A stretch of 64,000 bases of DNA from DATEJJ01 sp039649115 (GTDB lineage: Bacteria; Actinomycetota; Actinomycetes; Mycobacteriales; Micromonosporaceae), in contig JBBWZQ010000031.1 of NCBI GenBank assembly GCA_039649115.1, forward strand, positions 4,710 through 68,709. The letters are read 5' to 3'. Under the pieces are notes generated by a model. That model was not told the origin of the DNA. It did no database searches and saw only the letters and a program-made list of their open reading frames with translations. Positions 24,026 through 32,409 of the stretch are shown here, piece by piece; position 1 is the first letter of the stretch, and every line of letters starts with the position of its first letter. Position numbers and translations under genes: made by a program.

Positions 24026-24052
24026 CTTTCGCGCAGCAGGACTGCGCGAAAG
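24026..24052. terminator. Perfect 11-bp hairpin between glmM and glmS
   Basis: CTTTCGCGCAG (24026-24036) and CTGCGCGAAAG (24042-24052) form a perfect stem with a 5-base loop, 27 bases after the glmM stop. It probably terminates glmM or stabilises its 3' end and lies just before the glmS leader. It has no resemblance to the glmS ribozyme. Confidence 0.6.
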
Positions 24053-24102
24053 TGTGGGATCTGCGCATGGTGGGTGCGCGTAGCTCTGCTAGTGTGCTGT
24101 GC

Positions 24103-25953
24103 GTGTGTGGCATTGTGGGATTCGTGGGCGCTCGGCCGGCGCTGCCGATCGTGATCGACGGCCTGCGCCGGCTGGAGTACCGGGGGTATGACTCGGCCGG
24201 CGTCGCGGTCGTGGCGGACGGGCAGCTGCTCACCGAGAAGCGGGCCGGCAAGCTGGCCAACCTGGAGCAGGCGCTCGGTTCGGCGACGGCGCGCGCGGCG
24301 CTGCATGTCGGTACCACCGGAATCGGGCACACCCGCTGGGCGACGCACGGTGGGCCGACCGACCGCAACGCGCACCCGCACCTCTCGGCCGACGGCCGCA
24401 TCGCGGTGATCCACAACGGGATCATCGAGAATTTCGCCAAGCTGCGGCTGGAGCTCGAGGCGGCCGGGGTGGAGTTCGCCAGCGACACCGACACCGAGTC
24501 CGTGGCCCATCTCCTGGCGGCGGAGACGGGCAGCCTGGCGGACCGGATGCGCCGGGTGTGCCGGCGGCTGGAGGGGGCGTTCACCCTGCTCGCGGTCGAC
24601 CTGGCCGAGCCCGGCGTGGTCGTCGGGGCGCGGCGCAACTCGCCGCTCGTGGTGGGGCGTGGCAACGGCGAGAACTACCTGGCCAGCGACGTCTCGGCGT
24701 TCATCGAGCACACCCGGGAGGCCATCGAGCTGGGCCAGGACCAGGTCGTGGTGATCACGCCGGATGAGGTGCTGATCACCGACTTCGCCGGGGAGGTCGT
24801 GGCCGGCAAGGACTACCACATCGACTGGGACGCGTCCGCCGCGGAGAAGGGCGGGTACGACCACTTCATGCTCAAGGAGATCGCCGAGCAGCCCCGGGCG
24901 GTCGCCGACACGCTGCTGGGCCGGCTGGACGCCAGCGGCGAGATCCTCCTCGACGAGGTGCGCTTGACCGATCAGGACCTGCGCGACATCGACAAGGTGT
25001 TCATCGTCGCCTGTGGCACGACATACCACGCGGGGCTGGTCGCCAAGTACGCCATCGAGCACTGGACCCGCATCCCGTGCGAGGTGGAGCTGGCCAGCGA
25101 GTTCCGGTACCGCGACCCGGTGCTGGACCGCTCCACGCTGGTGGTGGCCATCTCCCAGTCCGGCGAGACCATGGACACGCTGATGGCGCTGCGGCACGCG
25201 AAGGAGCAGAAGGCGCGCGTGCTGGCGATCTGCAACACCAACGGGTCCACCATCCCGCGCGAGTCGGACGCGGTGCTCTACACGCACGCGGGGCCGGAGG
25301 TGGCGGTCGCGTCCACCAAGGCGTTCCTCACCCAGCTGGTCGCCTGCTACCTGGTCGGGCTGCACCTGGCGCAGGTACGGGGGATCAAGTACGCGGACGA
25401 GGTCGGCGCCGTGGTGGCCCAGTTGCAGGCGATGCCGTCAAAGGTGGAGGACGTGCTGGCCACGATGGAGCCGGTACGGGCGCTCGCCAGGGAGCTGGCC
25501 GGGGCGCGCAGCGTGCTGTTCATCGGGCGGCACGTCGGGTACCCGGTGGCGCTGGAGGGTGCGCTCAAGCTCAAGGAGCTGGCGTACATGCACGCGGAAG
25601 GGTTCGCCGCGGGGGAACTCAAGCACGGGCCGATCGCGCTCATCGACGACGGGACGCCGGTGGTGTGCGTGGTGCCGTCGCCGGCCGGCCGGGGAGTGCT
25701 GCACGACAAGATCGTGTCGAACATGCAGGAGGTCCGGGCCCGGGGCGCCCGTACCATCGTCATCGCCGAGGAGGGCGACGAGGCGGTCGTGCCGTACGCG
25801 GACCACCTCATCCGGGTACCGCGCACGCCCACGCTGCTCGCCCCGCTGGTGACGACCGTGCCGCTGCAGGTACTCGCGTGTGAGATCGCGGTCGCCCGCG
25901 GCCACGACGTGGACCAGCCGCGGAACCTCGCCAAGTCGGTCACGGTCGAGTGA
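24103..25953 (+). CDS. glmS: Glutamine-fructose-6-phosphate aminotransferase GlmS
   Basis: Makes glucosamine 6-phosphate from fructose 6-phosphate and glutamine, the step before GlmM. The start must be GTG 24103, because removal of its formyl-Met exposes the catalytic Cys of CGIVGFVG. Upstream in-frame ATGs would bury it. The 616 residues comprise an N-terminal class II glutaminase (HTRWATHGGPTDRNAHPH near 75) and two SIS domains (ACGTTYHAG near 305, SQSGETMDTL near 352, and a C-terminal GRHVGYPVALEGALKLKE segment), ending KSVTVE. Confidence 0.96.
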   Translation: MCGIVGFVGARPALPIVIDGLRRLEYRGYDSAGVAVVADGQLLTEKRAGKLANLEQALGSATARAALHVGTTGIGHTRWATHGGPTDRNAHPHLSADGRIAVIHNGIIENFAKLRLELEAAGVEFASDTDTESVAHLLAAETGSLADRMRRVCRRLEGAFTLLAVDLAEPGVVVGARRNSPLVVGRGNGENYLASDVSAFIEHTREAIELGQDQVVVITPDEVLITDFAGEVVAGKDYHIDWDASAAEKGGYDHFMLKEIAEQPRAVADTLLGRLDASGEILLDEVRLTDQDLRDIDKVFIVACGTTYHAGLVAKYAIEHWTRIPCEVELASEFRYRDPVLDRSTLVVAISQSGETMDTLMALRHAKEQKARVLAICNTNGSTIPRESDAVLYTHAGPEVAVASTKAFLTQLVACYLVGLHLAQVRGIKYADEVGAVVAQLQAMPSKVEDVLATMEPVRALARELAGARSVLFIGRHVGYPVALEGALKLKELAYMHAEGFAAGELKHGPIALIDDGTPVVCVVPSPAGRGVLHDKIVSNMQEVRARGARTIVIAEEGDEAVVPYADHLIRVPRTPTLLAPLVTTVPLQVLACEIAVARGHDVDQPRNLAKSVTVE

Positions 25954-26073
25954 TGCTCCGCTCCCTGCTCGCGTTCGCCGCCCAGATCACGATCATCCGT
26001 GGTGCACGCCCTGGTCTCCGTCGGCTTCGGTGTGCGGCTGGCGATCGAGGGCGGTCGTAGGCTGAGCGGGTGA
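25952..26073 (+). pseudogene. Possible short broken ORF between glmS and acpS
   Basis: An ATG overlapping the glmS stop opens a hydrophobic short frame (MLRSLLAFAAQITIIR). After about 16 codons a second frame reads VVHALVSVGFGVRLAIEGGRRLSG and stops in a GTGA overlap with acpS. Together they would make a small, about 40-residue, membrane-like protein split by a frameshift. This may be a decayed or mis-sequenced gene, or chance. Confidence 0.2.
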
Positions 26074-26453
26074 TCGTCGCGGTGGGCATCGACGTCGTGC
26101 TGGTCGACCGGTTCACCCGGGCGCTGGCGCGCACCCCGCTGCTGGCCGACCGCCTGTTCACCGAGGCCGAGCGCACCACCAAGTCCGGCAACCCGCGCTC
26201 GCCGGAGTCGCTGGCGGCCCGGTTCGCGGCCAAGGAGGCGGTCGCGAAGGCCCTGGGCGCCCCGGCCGGGCTGCACTGGCACGATTGCGAGATCGTCTCT
26301 GATCCCGACGGCAGGCCGTGGCTGACGGTCTCCGGTACCGTGGCCGCGGTGGCGACCGAGCGGGAGATCGACCGGTGGCACCTGTCGCTCGCCCATGACG
26401 GCGGGATCGCCTCGGCCATGGTGGTGGCCGAGTCCGGACGTGAGGTGAGCTGA
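26070..26453 (+). CDS. acpS: Holo-[acyl-carrier-protein] synthase AcpS
   Basis: Transfers phosphopantetheine from CoA to acyl carrier protein. The 127-residue protein has the first motif VGIDVVLVDRF at residues 5-15 (Asp as Mg ligand), the second motif ARFAAKEAVAKAL near 49-61 and the C-terminal LSLAHDGGIASAMVV. GTG start; its stop overlaps the next ATG (ATGA). Confidence 0.95.
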   Translation: MIVAVGIDVVLVDRFTRALARTPLLADRLFTEAERTTKSGNPRSPESLAARFAAKEAVAKALGAPAGLHWHDCEIVSDPDGRPWLTVSGTVAAVATEREIDRWHLSLAHDGGIASAMVVAESGREVS

Positions 26454-27934
26454 TGCGGGCGGCGTGGCGGGTGGCGGACGTACGGGCCGCCGAGGAAGCG
26501 CTGATGGCCCGGCTGCCCGCCGGTACCCTCATGCAACGCGCCGCCACCGCGCTGGCCCGGCGGGCCGCGCTCCTGCTGGCCGACCGCTTCGGCAGCGGGT
26601 ACGGCCGCCGCGCCCTGCTGCTCGTGGGCGCGGGCAACAACGGCGGCGACGCCCTGTACGCCGGCGCACAGCTGGCCCGGCGCGGGGTGGCCGTCCGGGC
26701 GCTGCTGCTCGACCCGGACCGGGCGCACCGCGCCGGCCTGAGCGCGTTTCTCCAGGCAGGCGGTCGAGTCACCGGAGAAGAAGAACAGGCGGGCAGTCGA
26801 GTCACCCGGCAGGAAACCGCGGACATCGTGCTCGACGGGATCGTGGGCATCGGCGGCAAGGGCGGCCTGCGCGAGCCGGCGGCCGCCGCGTTGGCGGCCG
26901 TCAAGGGCAATCCGCTCATCGTCGCCGTGGACGTTCCGTCCGGCGTCGACGCGGACACCGGCGAGGTACCCGGCGAGGCGGTCACCGCCGACGTCACCGT
27001 CACCTTCGGCTGCCTCAAGCCAGGGCTGGTGGTGGGGGCCGGGGCGCGCCGTGCCGGCCTCGTCGACCTCGTCGACATCGGGCTCGCGCCGTGGCTGCGC
27101 GCTGACCCGGCCCTGCGGGTACCCGATCGGGAGGACATCTCGGCCTGGTGGCCCCGGGCGGGTGCGGACTCCGACAAGTACACGCGGGGCGTGGTCGGGG
27201 TGGCGACCGGCTCGGAGCGGTACCCCGGCGCCGGGGTGCTGTCGGTGGCCGGGGCGTGTGCCGGCCCGTCGGGCATGGTGCGGTACGCGGGCGGCGCGGG
27301 CGAGCAGGTGCGCTTCCACCACCCGTCGGTGATCGTCAGCGAGCGGGTGGCTGACGCGGGACGGGTGCAGGCGTGGGTGTGCGGCTCCGGCCTGGGTACC
27401 GACGAGCGCGCCGCCGCCGAACTGCGCACCGTCCTGGCCGGCTCGGTGCCGGTCTGCCTGGACGCTGACGCGCTCAACCTGCTCGTGGACGGATCGATGG
27501 CGCAGTGGCTGCGGCGGCGCGAGGCACCCGTCGTGGTGACCCCGCACGACCGGGAGTTCGCCCGGCTGGCCGGTGCGCCACCCGGCCCGGACCGGGTGGA
27601 GTCCGCGCTGCGGCTGGCGGCGGCCATGCACGCGACCGTGCTGCTGAAGGGCGACCGCACCGTCGTCGCCGGGCCGGACGGCGAGGCCTGGGTCAACCCG
27701 ACCGGTGCGCCGGCGCTGGCCACCGGCGGTACGGGTGACGTGCTGGCCGGCCTGCTCGGGTCGCTGCTGGCCGCGCGGCTTCCCCCGGCGAGGGCCGCGG
27801 TGGCGGCCGCGTACGCCCACGGACTGGCCGGCCGCGAGGCCGCCCGGCACGGCCCGGTGACGGCCAGCGACGTGGCTGCCGCGCTGCGTCCGGTGGTTGC
27901 CGGCCTGACCGGGGCGGGGACTGGCAAAGGTTAG
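26453..27934 (+). CDS. nnr: Bifunctional NAD(P)H-hydrate repair enzyme (epimerase/dehydratase)
   Basis: Repairs hydrated NAD(P)H. The N-terminal YjeF epimerase domain (about 1-225) has the GAGNNGGDALYAGAQLARRG motif near residue 59 and AVDVPSGVDADTGEV near 160. The C-terminal ADP/ATP-dependent dehydratase (about 230-493) has KYTRGVVGV, VCGSGLG, CLDADALNLL, VVTPHDREFARL and ATGGTGDVLAGLLG. At about residues 100-121 an 11-residue unit (QAGGRVTGEEE/QAGSRVTRQET) is duplicated in a loop. ATGA overlap with acpS. 493 residues fits the fused form. Confidence 0.93.
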   Translation: MRAAWRVADVRAAEEALMARLPAGTLMQRAATALARRAALLLADRFGSGYGRRALLLVGAGNNGGDALYAGAQLARRGVAVRALLLDPDRAHRAGLSAFLQAGGRVTGEEEQAGSRVTRQETADIVLDGIVGIGGKGGLREPAAAALAAVKGNPLIVAVDVPSGVDADTGEVPGEAVTADVTVTFGCLKPGLVVGAGARRAGLVDLVDIGLAPWLRADPALRVPDREDISAWWPRAGADSDKYTRGVVGVATGSERYPGAGVLSVAGACAGPSGMVRYAGGAGEQVRFHHPSVIVSERVADAGRVQAWVCGSGLGTDERAAAELRTVLAGSVPVCLDADALNLLVDGSMAQWLRRREAPVVVTPHDREFARLAGAPPGPDRVESALRLAAAMHATVLLKGDRTVVAGPDGEAWVNPTGAPALATGGTGDVLAGLLGSLLAARLPPARAAVAAAYAHGLAGREAARHGPVTASDVAAALRPVVAGLTGAGTGKG

Positions 27935-27944
27935 GCTTGGAGCC

Positions 27945-29063
27945 ATGTGGCAGGCGGAGATCCGCGTCGACCTGGACGCGATCCGGCACAACGTGGCGCG
28001 CCTGCGCTCCGGCACCACGGCCGAGGTGATGGCGGTGGTGAAGGGCGACGGGTACGGCCACGGCATGGTCCCGGTCGCCCGGGCGGCGCTCGACGCGGGC
28101 GCGACCTGGCTGGGCGCGTGCACCCTCGACGAGGCGCTGGCGCTGCGCGCGGCGGGCATCGAGGCGCCGGTGCTGGCCTGGCTGCTCGCGCCCGGGCTGC
28201 CGTTGCACGAGGCGATCGCGGTCGACGTGGACCTGTCCGCGTCCAGCCGGGAACTGCTCGGTGAGCTGGTCACCGCCGCGAAGGTGGCGGGCCGGACGGC
28301 GCGGGTACACCTGAAGCTGGACACCGGCCTGAGCCGCGGCGGCGCCGAGCCGGCCGAGTGGGCCGCGCTGCTGGCGGCCGCCGCGCAGGCGCAGGCCGAC
28401 GGCGCGGTCGAGGTGGTCGGCCTGTGGAGCCACCTGGCCTGTGCGGACACGCCCGGCCACGGGAGCGTCGACCGGCAGTTGGCGGCCTTCCGGGAGGGCC
28501 TGGCTCTGGCCGACCGGCTCGGCCTGCGGCCGAGGTGGCGGCACCTGGCCAATTCGGCCGCCGCGCTCACCCGGCCGGACACCCATTTCGATCTGGTACG
28601 GGCGGGAATCGCGATGTACGGGCTCTCCCCGGTCGCGGGCGAGCGCTTCGGGCTGCGGCCGGCGATGACGGTACAGGCCCGGGTCATCCACGCGAAGCGG
28701 GTACCCGCCGGCACCGGCGTCTCGTACGGGCACACGTACACGACCAGCGCGCCGACGACCCTGGCGGTCGTACCGCTGGGCTACGCCGACGGGGTGCCCC
28801 GGGCCGCCTCCAACGCCGGCCCGGTACGGCTGGCCGGGCGGGTGCGCACGATCGCCGGGCGGGTGTGCATGGACCAGATCGTGCTCGACTGCGGCGACGA
28901 CGAGGTGCACGCGGGTGACGTCGCCGTGCTCTTCGGGCCCGGCGACGCCGGTGAGCCGACCGCGGACGACTGGGCGGCGGTGGTGGGCACCATCAACTAT
29001 GAGATCGTGACCCGGATGAGCACGGTGCGCGTGCCGCGGACCTACGACGGAACGGGGCGATGA
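27945..29063 (+). CDS. alr: Alanine racemase
   Basis: PLP enzyme supplying D-alanine for peptidoglycan. The 372-residue fold-type III protein carries the PLP lysine K33 in VVKGDGYGHG. The second catalytic residue, Tyr, is in GVSYGHTY near 261, and RVCMDQ lies near 307. It begins 10 bp after nnr and overlaps the next gene (ATGA). The order nnr-alr-hydrolase-tsaE matches the actinobacterial core order. Confidence 0.96.
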   Translation: MWQAEIRVDLDAIRHNVARLRSGTTAEVMAVVKGDGYGHGMVPVARAALDAGATWLGACTLDEALALRAAGIEAPVLAWLLAPGLPLHEAIAVDVDLSASSRELLGELVTAAKVAGRTARVHLKLDTGLSRGGAEPAEWAALLAAAAQAQADGAVEVVGLWSHLACADTPGHGSVDRQLAAFREGLALADRLGLRPRWRHLANSAAALTRPDTHFDLVRAGIAMYGLSPVAGERFGLRPAMTVQARVIHAKRVPAGTGVSYGHTYTTSAPTTLAVVPLGYADGVPRAASNAGPVRLAGRVRTIAGRVCMDQIVLDCGDDEVHAGDVAVLFGPGDAGEPTADDWAAVVGTINYEIVTRMSTVRVPRTYDGTGR

Positions 29064-30184
29064 GCGACGATTCCCGCCCCCCGCGCACGCGGCGGGCGGC
29101 GCGGCGCGCCGGCCTGCTCAGTGCCGTGGTTGGTGTGGCGGCCGCAGGGGTAGCAGCAGGTGTGACCGCCGAGCGCCTCCTCCTGCGCCGCACCCGGTAC
29201 AGCCCGGACGACCCGTACGAGGACGAGCGGTTCGGTCAGCTCCCGTTCGACGAGAGCCGCACCGTCACCGGGCCCGACGGCATCGACGTGTATGTGGAAG
29301 TGGTCGAGCCGGCCGACGGCGTCGACCTCGAACTGGACTTCGACTTCATCCCGGCGGGGGCACCCGAGCCGACCCTCGTCTTCATCCACGGCTTCTGCCT
29401 GGACATGGGCACCTTCCACTTCCAGCGCGCCGAGCTGACCCGGCGCGGCGACTACCGGATGGTCTTCTACGACCAGCCCGGCCACGGGCGCTCCGGCAAG
29501 CTGGACCACGGCGAGTACACGCTGGAGTCGCTCGGCGAGACGCTCAAGGCGGTGCTCGACCAGACCCTGCCGGCGGGGCCGATGGTCCTCATCGGACACT
29601 CGATGGGCGGCATGACGATCATGGCGCTCGCCGAGCTGTACCCGGACCTGTTCACCGAGCGCGTGCAGGGTGTGGTGTTCATGTCCACCTCCGGCGGCAA
29701 GCTGGACGAGGTCAGCCTCGGCATGCCGGACTTCCTCGCCCGGTTCGGCCGGCCGCTGGTACCGGTCATCATCGGTTCCGGCAAGCTGACGTCGGGTGTC
29801 GTCGACAGCGTGCGGCGCGCCTCGACCGACCTGGCCTGGCTGCTCACCCGCAGGTACGGTTTCGGCAGCGCCAAGCCGAGCCCGAGCGTGGTGTCCTATG
29901 TGGAGCGGATGAACTCCACGACGGGCACCGAGGTGGTCGCCCGGTACCTGCGCGCCATCTACACGCACGCCCGCTACCCGGCCCTGGAGGCGCTCAAGCG
30001 CACCAAGGTGCTCGTGGTCTGCGGCGAGAAGGACCTGTTGACCCCGCTCGCGCATTCCGAGGAGATCTGTCGCATACTGCCGGACGCGCGGCTCGCCACG
30101 GTGCCCGAAGGCGGCCACGTCGCGATGCTCGAATTCCCGGACCAGGTCAACGCCGCGCTGCTGGATTTCCTGGCGCAGGTGTAG
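29060..30184 (+). CDS. Membrane-anchored alpha/beta hydrolase
   Basis: A 374-residue alpha/beta-hydrolase-fold protein. An Arg-rich start precedes a hydrophobic segment (AGLLSAVVGVAAAGVAAGVTAERLL, about 17-40), which is a probable N-terminal anchor. The catalytic domain has the oxyanion HGFCLDM near 110, FYDQPGHGRSG near 136 and the nucleophile elbow GHSMGG with Ser near 181. A late Asp is in CGEKDLLTP and a His in EGGHVAMLE, completing the triad. Its substrate is unknown. Homologues commonly sit between alr and tsaE in actinobacteria. Confidence 0.85.
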   Translation: MSDDSRPPRTRRAARRAGLLSAVVGVAAAGVAAGVTAERLLLRRTRYSPDDPYEDERFGQLPFDESRTVTGPDGIDVYVEVVEPADGVDLELDFDFIPAGAPEPTLVFIHGFCLDMGTFHFQRAELTRRGDYRMVFYDQPGHGRSGKLDHGEYTLESLGETLKAVLDQTLPAGPMVLIGHSMGGMTIMALAELYPDLFTERVQGVVFMSTSGGKLDEVSLGMPDFLARFGRPLVPVIIGSGKLTSGVVDSVRRASTDLAWLLTRRYGFGSAKPSPSVVSYVERMNSTTGTEVVARYLRAIYTHARYPALEALKRTKVLVVCGEKDLLTPLAHSEEICRILPDARLATVPEGGHVAMLEFPDQVNAALLDFLAQV

Positions 30185-30199
30185 GAGCGAACACAGCCG

Positions 30200-30790
30200 A
30201 TGGCCGACCGGTGGAGAGCACTGGCAAAGGAGATCCGGGCCTGCGTCGCCTGTCCCGAGCTGGTGGCCACCCGCACCCGGGTGGTGGTCGGCGACCCGCC
30301 CGCGTTCGGGCCGCCCGGTGCGCCGGTGCGCCTGGCCTTCGTCGGTGAGGCGCCGGGCGCGCAGGAAGACGCGACCGGGCACCCGTTCGTGGGCAAGGCG
30401 GGGCAGCTGCTCGACCAGTTGCTGACCGATTCGGGCCTGGCGCGCGCCGAGGTGGCGGTGCTCAACGTCGTCAAGTGCCGGCCGCCGCGCAACCGGGCAC
30501 CCGGGGCGGGGGAGATCGCGCGCTGCCGCCCGTACCTGCAGAAGCAGCTGGACCTGTTGCGGCCGCGCCTGATCGTCGCACTCGGGCTGACCGCGGTGGC
30601 CTGGTTCCTGGGGCGGCGCACGTCGCTGGCCGCGGCCCGCGGCACGGTGCACCGGGTCGGCGGCCGGCCGGTCATCGCGACCTACCATCCGTCGGCCGCG
30701 ATCCGGTTCGGGCCCAGCGGCGCGCCACTCGCCGCGCTGCGCGAGGACCTCGACTTCGCGGCCCGCCTACTCGCGGAGGCTCCGCTGTGA
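30200..30790 (+). CDS. Family 4 uracil-DNA glycosylase (Fe-S type)
   Basis: Removes uracil from DNA. The 196-residue protein shows the family 4 motif A, GEAPGAQEDATGHPFVGKAG, near residue 50 and motif B, HPSAA, near 155. Four cysteines (CVACP near 15-18, KCRPP near 93 and ARCRPY near 109) would bind the [4Fe-4S] cluster. It overlaps tsaE by 4 bp (GTGA). Family 4 rather than 5 is judged from motif A. Confidence 0.88.
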   Translation: MADRWRALAKEIRACVACPELVATRTRVVVGDPPAFGPPGAPVRLAFVGEAPGAQEDATGHPFVGKAGQLLDQLLTDSGLARAEVAVLNVVKCRPPRNRAPGAGEIARCRPYLQKQLDLLRPRLIVALGLTAVAWFLGRRTSLAAARGTVHRVGGRPVIATYHPSAAIRFGPSGAPLAALREDLDFAARLLAEAPL

Positions 30791-31302
30791 CTCTCAAGTT
30801 GTCTACTGTGGACGACACCCGGGCGTTCGGGCGGCGGCTGGCCGGGCTGTTGCGCGCCGGCGACCTGGTGCTGCTGACCGGGCCGCTGGGCGCCGGCAAG
30901 ACGGCGCTGACCCAGGGCATCGGCCGCGGGTTGGGGGTCGACGGCGAAGTCACCTCGCCGACCTTCGTCATCTCGCGCATCCACCGCGGCGGCCGGGTAC
31001 CGCTGGTGCACGTCGACGCGTACCGCCTGGTCGCCGCCGCCGACTCCGGTGCCCAACTGGACGACCTGGACCTGGACGCCTCGGTCGAGGACTCGGTGAC
31101 GGTGGTGGAGTGGGGCGAGGGCGTCGCCGAACAGCTCTGCGACGCATACCTGGAAGTGCGCATCCAACCCGTGGACGACGAGTCCCGCGTGGTGGATCTG
31201 GTGCCGCACGCCGGCGACTGGGCGGCCCGGCTGGCCGGCAGCGACCTCGACGTCGCTGATCCTCCCGGCAGCAGCGGCCTTCGACCGAACTATCCTCGTT
31301 GA
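30787..31302 (+). CDS. tsaE: tRNA t6A synthesis ATPase TsaE
   Basis: Part of the TsaBDE machinery that makes N6-threonylcarbamoyladenosine at A37 of ANN-decoding tRNAs. It is a P-loop ATPase with TGPLGAGKT at residues 31-39, TSPTFVISR near 57 and VVEWGEGV near 103. The 171-residue length includes a C-terminal extension of about 20 residues. The start is GTG at 30787, overlapping the udg stop. Confidence 0.92.
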   Translation: MTLKLSTVDDTRAFGRRLAGLLRAGDLVLLTGPLGAGKTALTQGIGRGLGVDGEVTSPTFVISRIHRGGRVPLVHVDAYRLVAAADSGAQLDDLDLDASVEDSVTVVEWGEGVAEQLCDAYLEVRIQPVDDESRVVDLVPHAGDWAARLAGSDLDVADPPGSSGLRPNYPR

Positions 31303-31303
31303 C

Positions 31304-31963
31304 GTGCTCATTGTCGTGATGGACTCGGCGACGCCGGCGATCACCGCGGCGCTGGCCTCGGTGGACGAGGCGGGCGTCGAGCTCGTCGCCCAGCGGGTCA
31401 CCGTGGACGCCCGGGCACACGGTGAGCTGCTCGCGCCGCACATCGAGGCGGTGCTGGCGCACGCCGGCGCCCAGCCGGGCGATCTGGGCGCCGTCGTGGC
31501 GGGGCTCGGGCCCGGACCGTTCACCGGGTTGCGGGTCGGCCTGGTGACAGCCGCCGCGTTCAGCGACGCGCTGGCCATCCCGGCGTATGGCGTGTGTTCG
31601 CTCGACGCGCTCGGCGCGGCCGCCGGCACCGGGCGGGTCCTGGTGGCAACGGATGCGCGGCGCAAGGAGGTGTACTGGGCGCTGTACGCCGACGGCCGGC
31701 GCCTGACTGAGCCGGCAGTCAGCAGGCCGGCGGACCTCCCGGTGGCGCGGGCGGAGGCGGCGGTCGGGGAGGGTGCGCTGCGCTACGCGGACGTGCTCGG
31801 CCTGCCGGTGCGCCCGGAGCCCCGCTACCCGGACGCGCTGTGGCTGGCCCGGCTGGCCGCCGACCGGATACTCGGGCACGCGCCGGGGGAGCACCTTGTG
31901 CCGCTGTACCTGCGCCGTCCCGACGCGGTGGCGACGGGCACCCGGAAGCAGGTGCTGCCTTGA
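31304..31963 (+). CDS. tsaB: tRNA t6A synthesis protein TsaB
   Basis: An ASKHA-fold scaffold of the t6A complex, paralogue and partner of TsaD. The 219-residue protein has MDSATPAITAAL at the N-terminus and the family signature GLGPGPFTGLRVGL near 67. It follows tsaE by one base and overlaps rimI by TTGA. A C-terminal PLYLRRPDAV is typical. Confidence 0.93.
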   Translation: MLIVVMDSATPAITAALASVDEAGVELVAQRVTVDARAHGELLAPHIEAVLAHAGAQPGDLGAVVAGLGPGPFTGLRVGLVTAAAFSDALAIPAYGVCSLDALGAAAGTGRVLVATDARRKEVYWALYADGRRLTEPAVSRPADLPVARAEAAVGEGALRYADVLGLPVRPEPRYPDALWLARLAADRILGHAPGEHLVPLYLRRPDAVATGTRKQVLP

Positions 31964-32409
31964 GGGTCGCGGTGCGGCTGGAGCGGATGCGGTGGTGGCA
32001 CATCGACCAGCTCATGCCGATCGAGGCCGACCTGTTCGGTACCGAGCAGTGGTCGAGCGCGATGTTCTGGAACGAGCTGGCGAACGGCCACTACTACATC
32101 GTCGCGGTCGACGGGGACGATGAGGTCATCGGGTACGCGGGGCTGTCGAGCGACGCGGACGCGGCGTGGGTGCAGAACATCGCGGTGCGCCGCGACCGGC
32201 AGCGGTACGGGGTGGGGCGGGCCCTGCTCGAAGCGCTGCTCGCCGAGGCGCAGCGGCGGGACGCCCCCGCGGTACTGCTGGAGGTTGCCGTGGACAACGG
32301 GCCGGCACAGCGGCTCTACGACGCGTACGGCTTCCAGATCGTGGGCCTGCGCCGCGGGTACTACCAGCCGAGCAACACGGATGCGTTGGTGATGCGACGT
32401 GAAGCGTGA
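31960..32409 (+). CDS. rimI: Ribosomal-protein-alanine N-acetyltransferase RimI
   Basis: A GNAT acetyltransferase that in E. coli acetylates the N-terminus of S18. From TTG 31960 (overlapping the tsaB stop) it is 149 residues. The acetyl-CoA motif RRDRQRYGVGRALLEALL is near 72, and LYDAYGFQIVGLRRGYYQP with NTDALVM is the RimI-type end. An alternative GTG at 31972 would shorten it by 4 residues. Overlaps tsaD by 11 bp. Confidence 0.9.
   Translation: MRVAVRLERMRWWHIDQLMPIEADLFGTEQWSSAMFWNELANGHYYIVAVDGDDEVIGYAGLSSDADAAWVQNIAVRRDRQRYGVGRALLEALLAEAQRRDAPAVLLEVAVDNGPAQRLYDAYGFQIVGLRRGYYQPSNTDALVMRREA

Noticed and set aside
24000..24102. glmS ribozyme
   Set aside because: Only a simple hairpin is visible; the ribozyme core and pseudoknot segments are not recognisable, and actinobacteria generally lack it.
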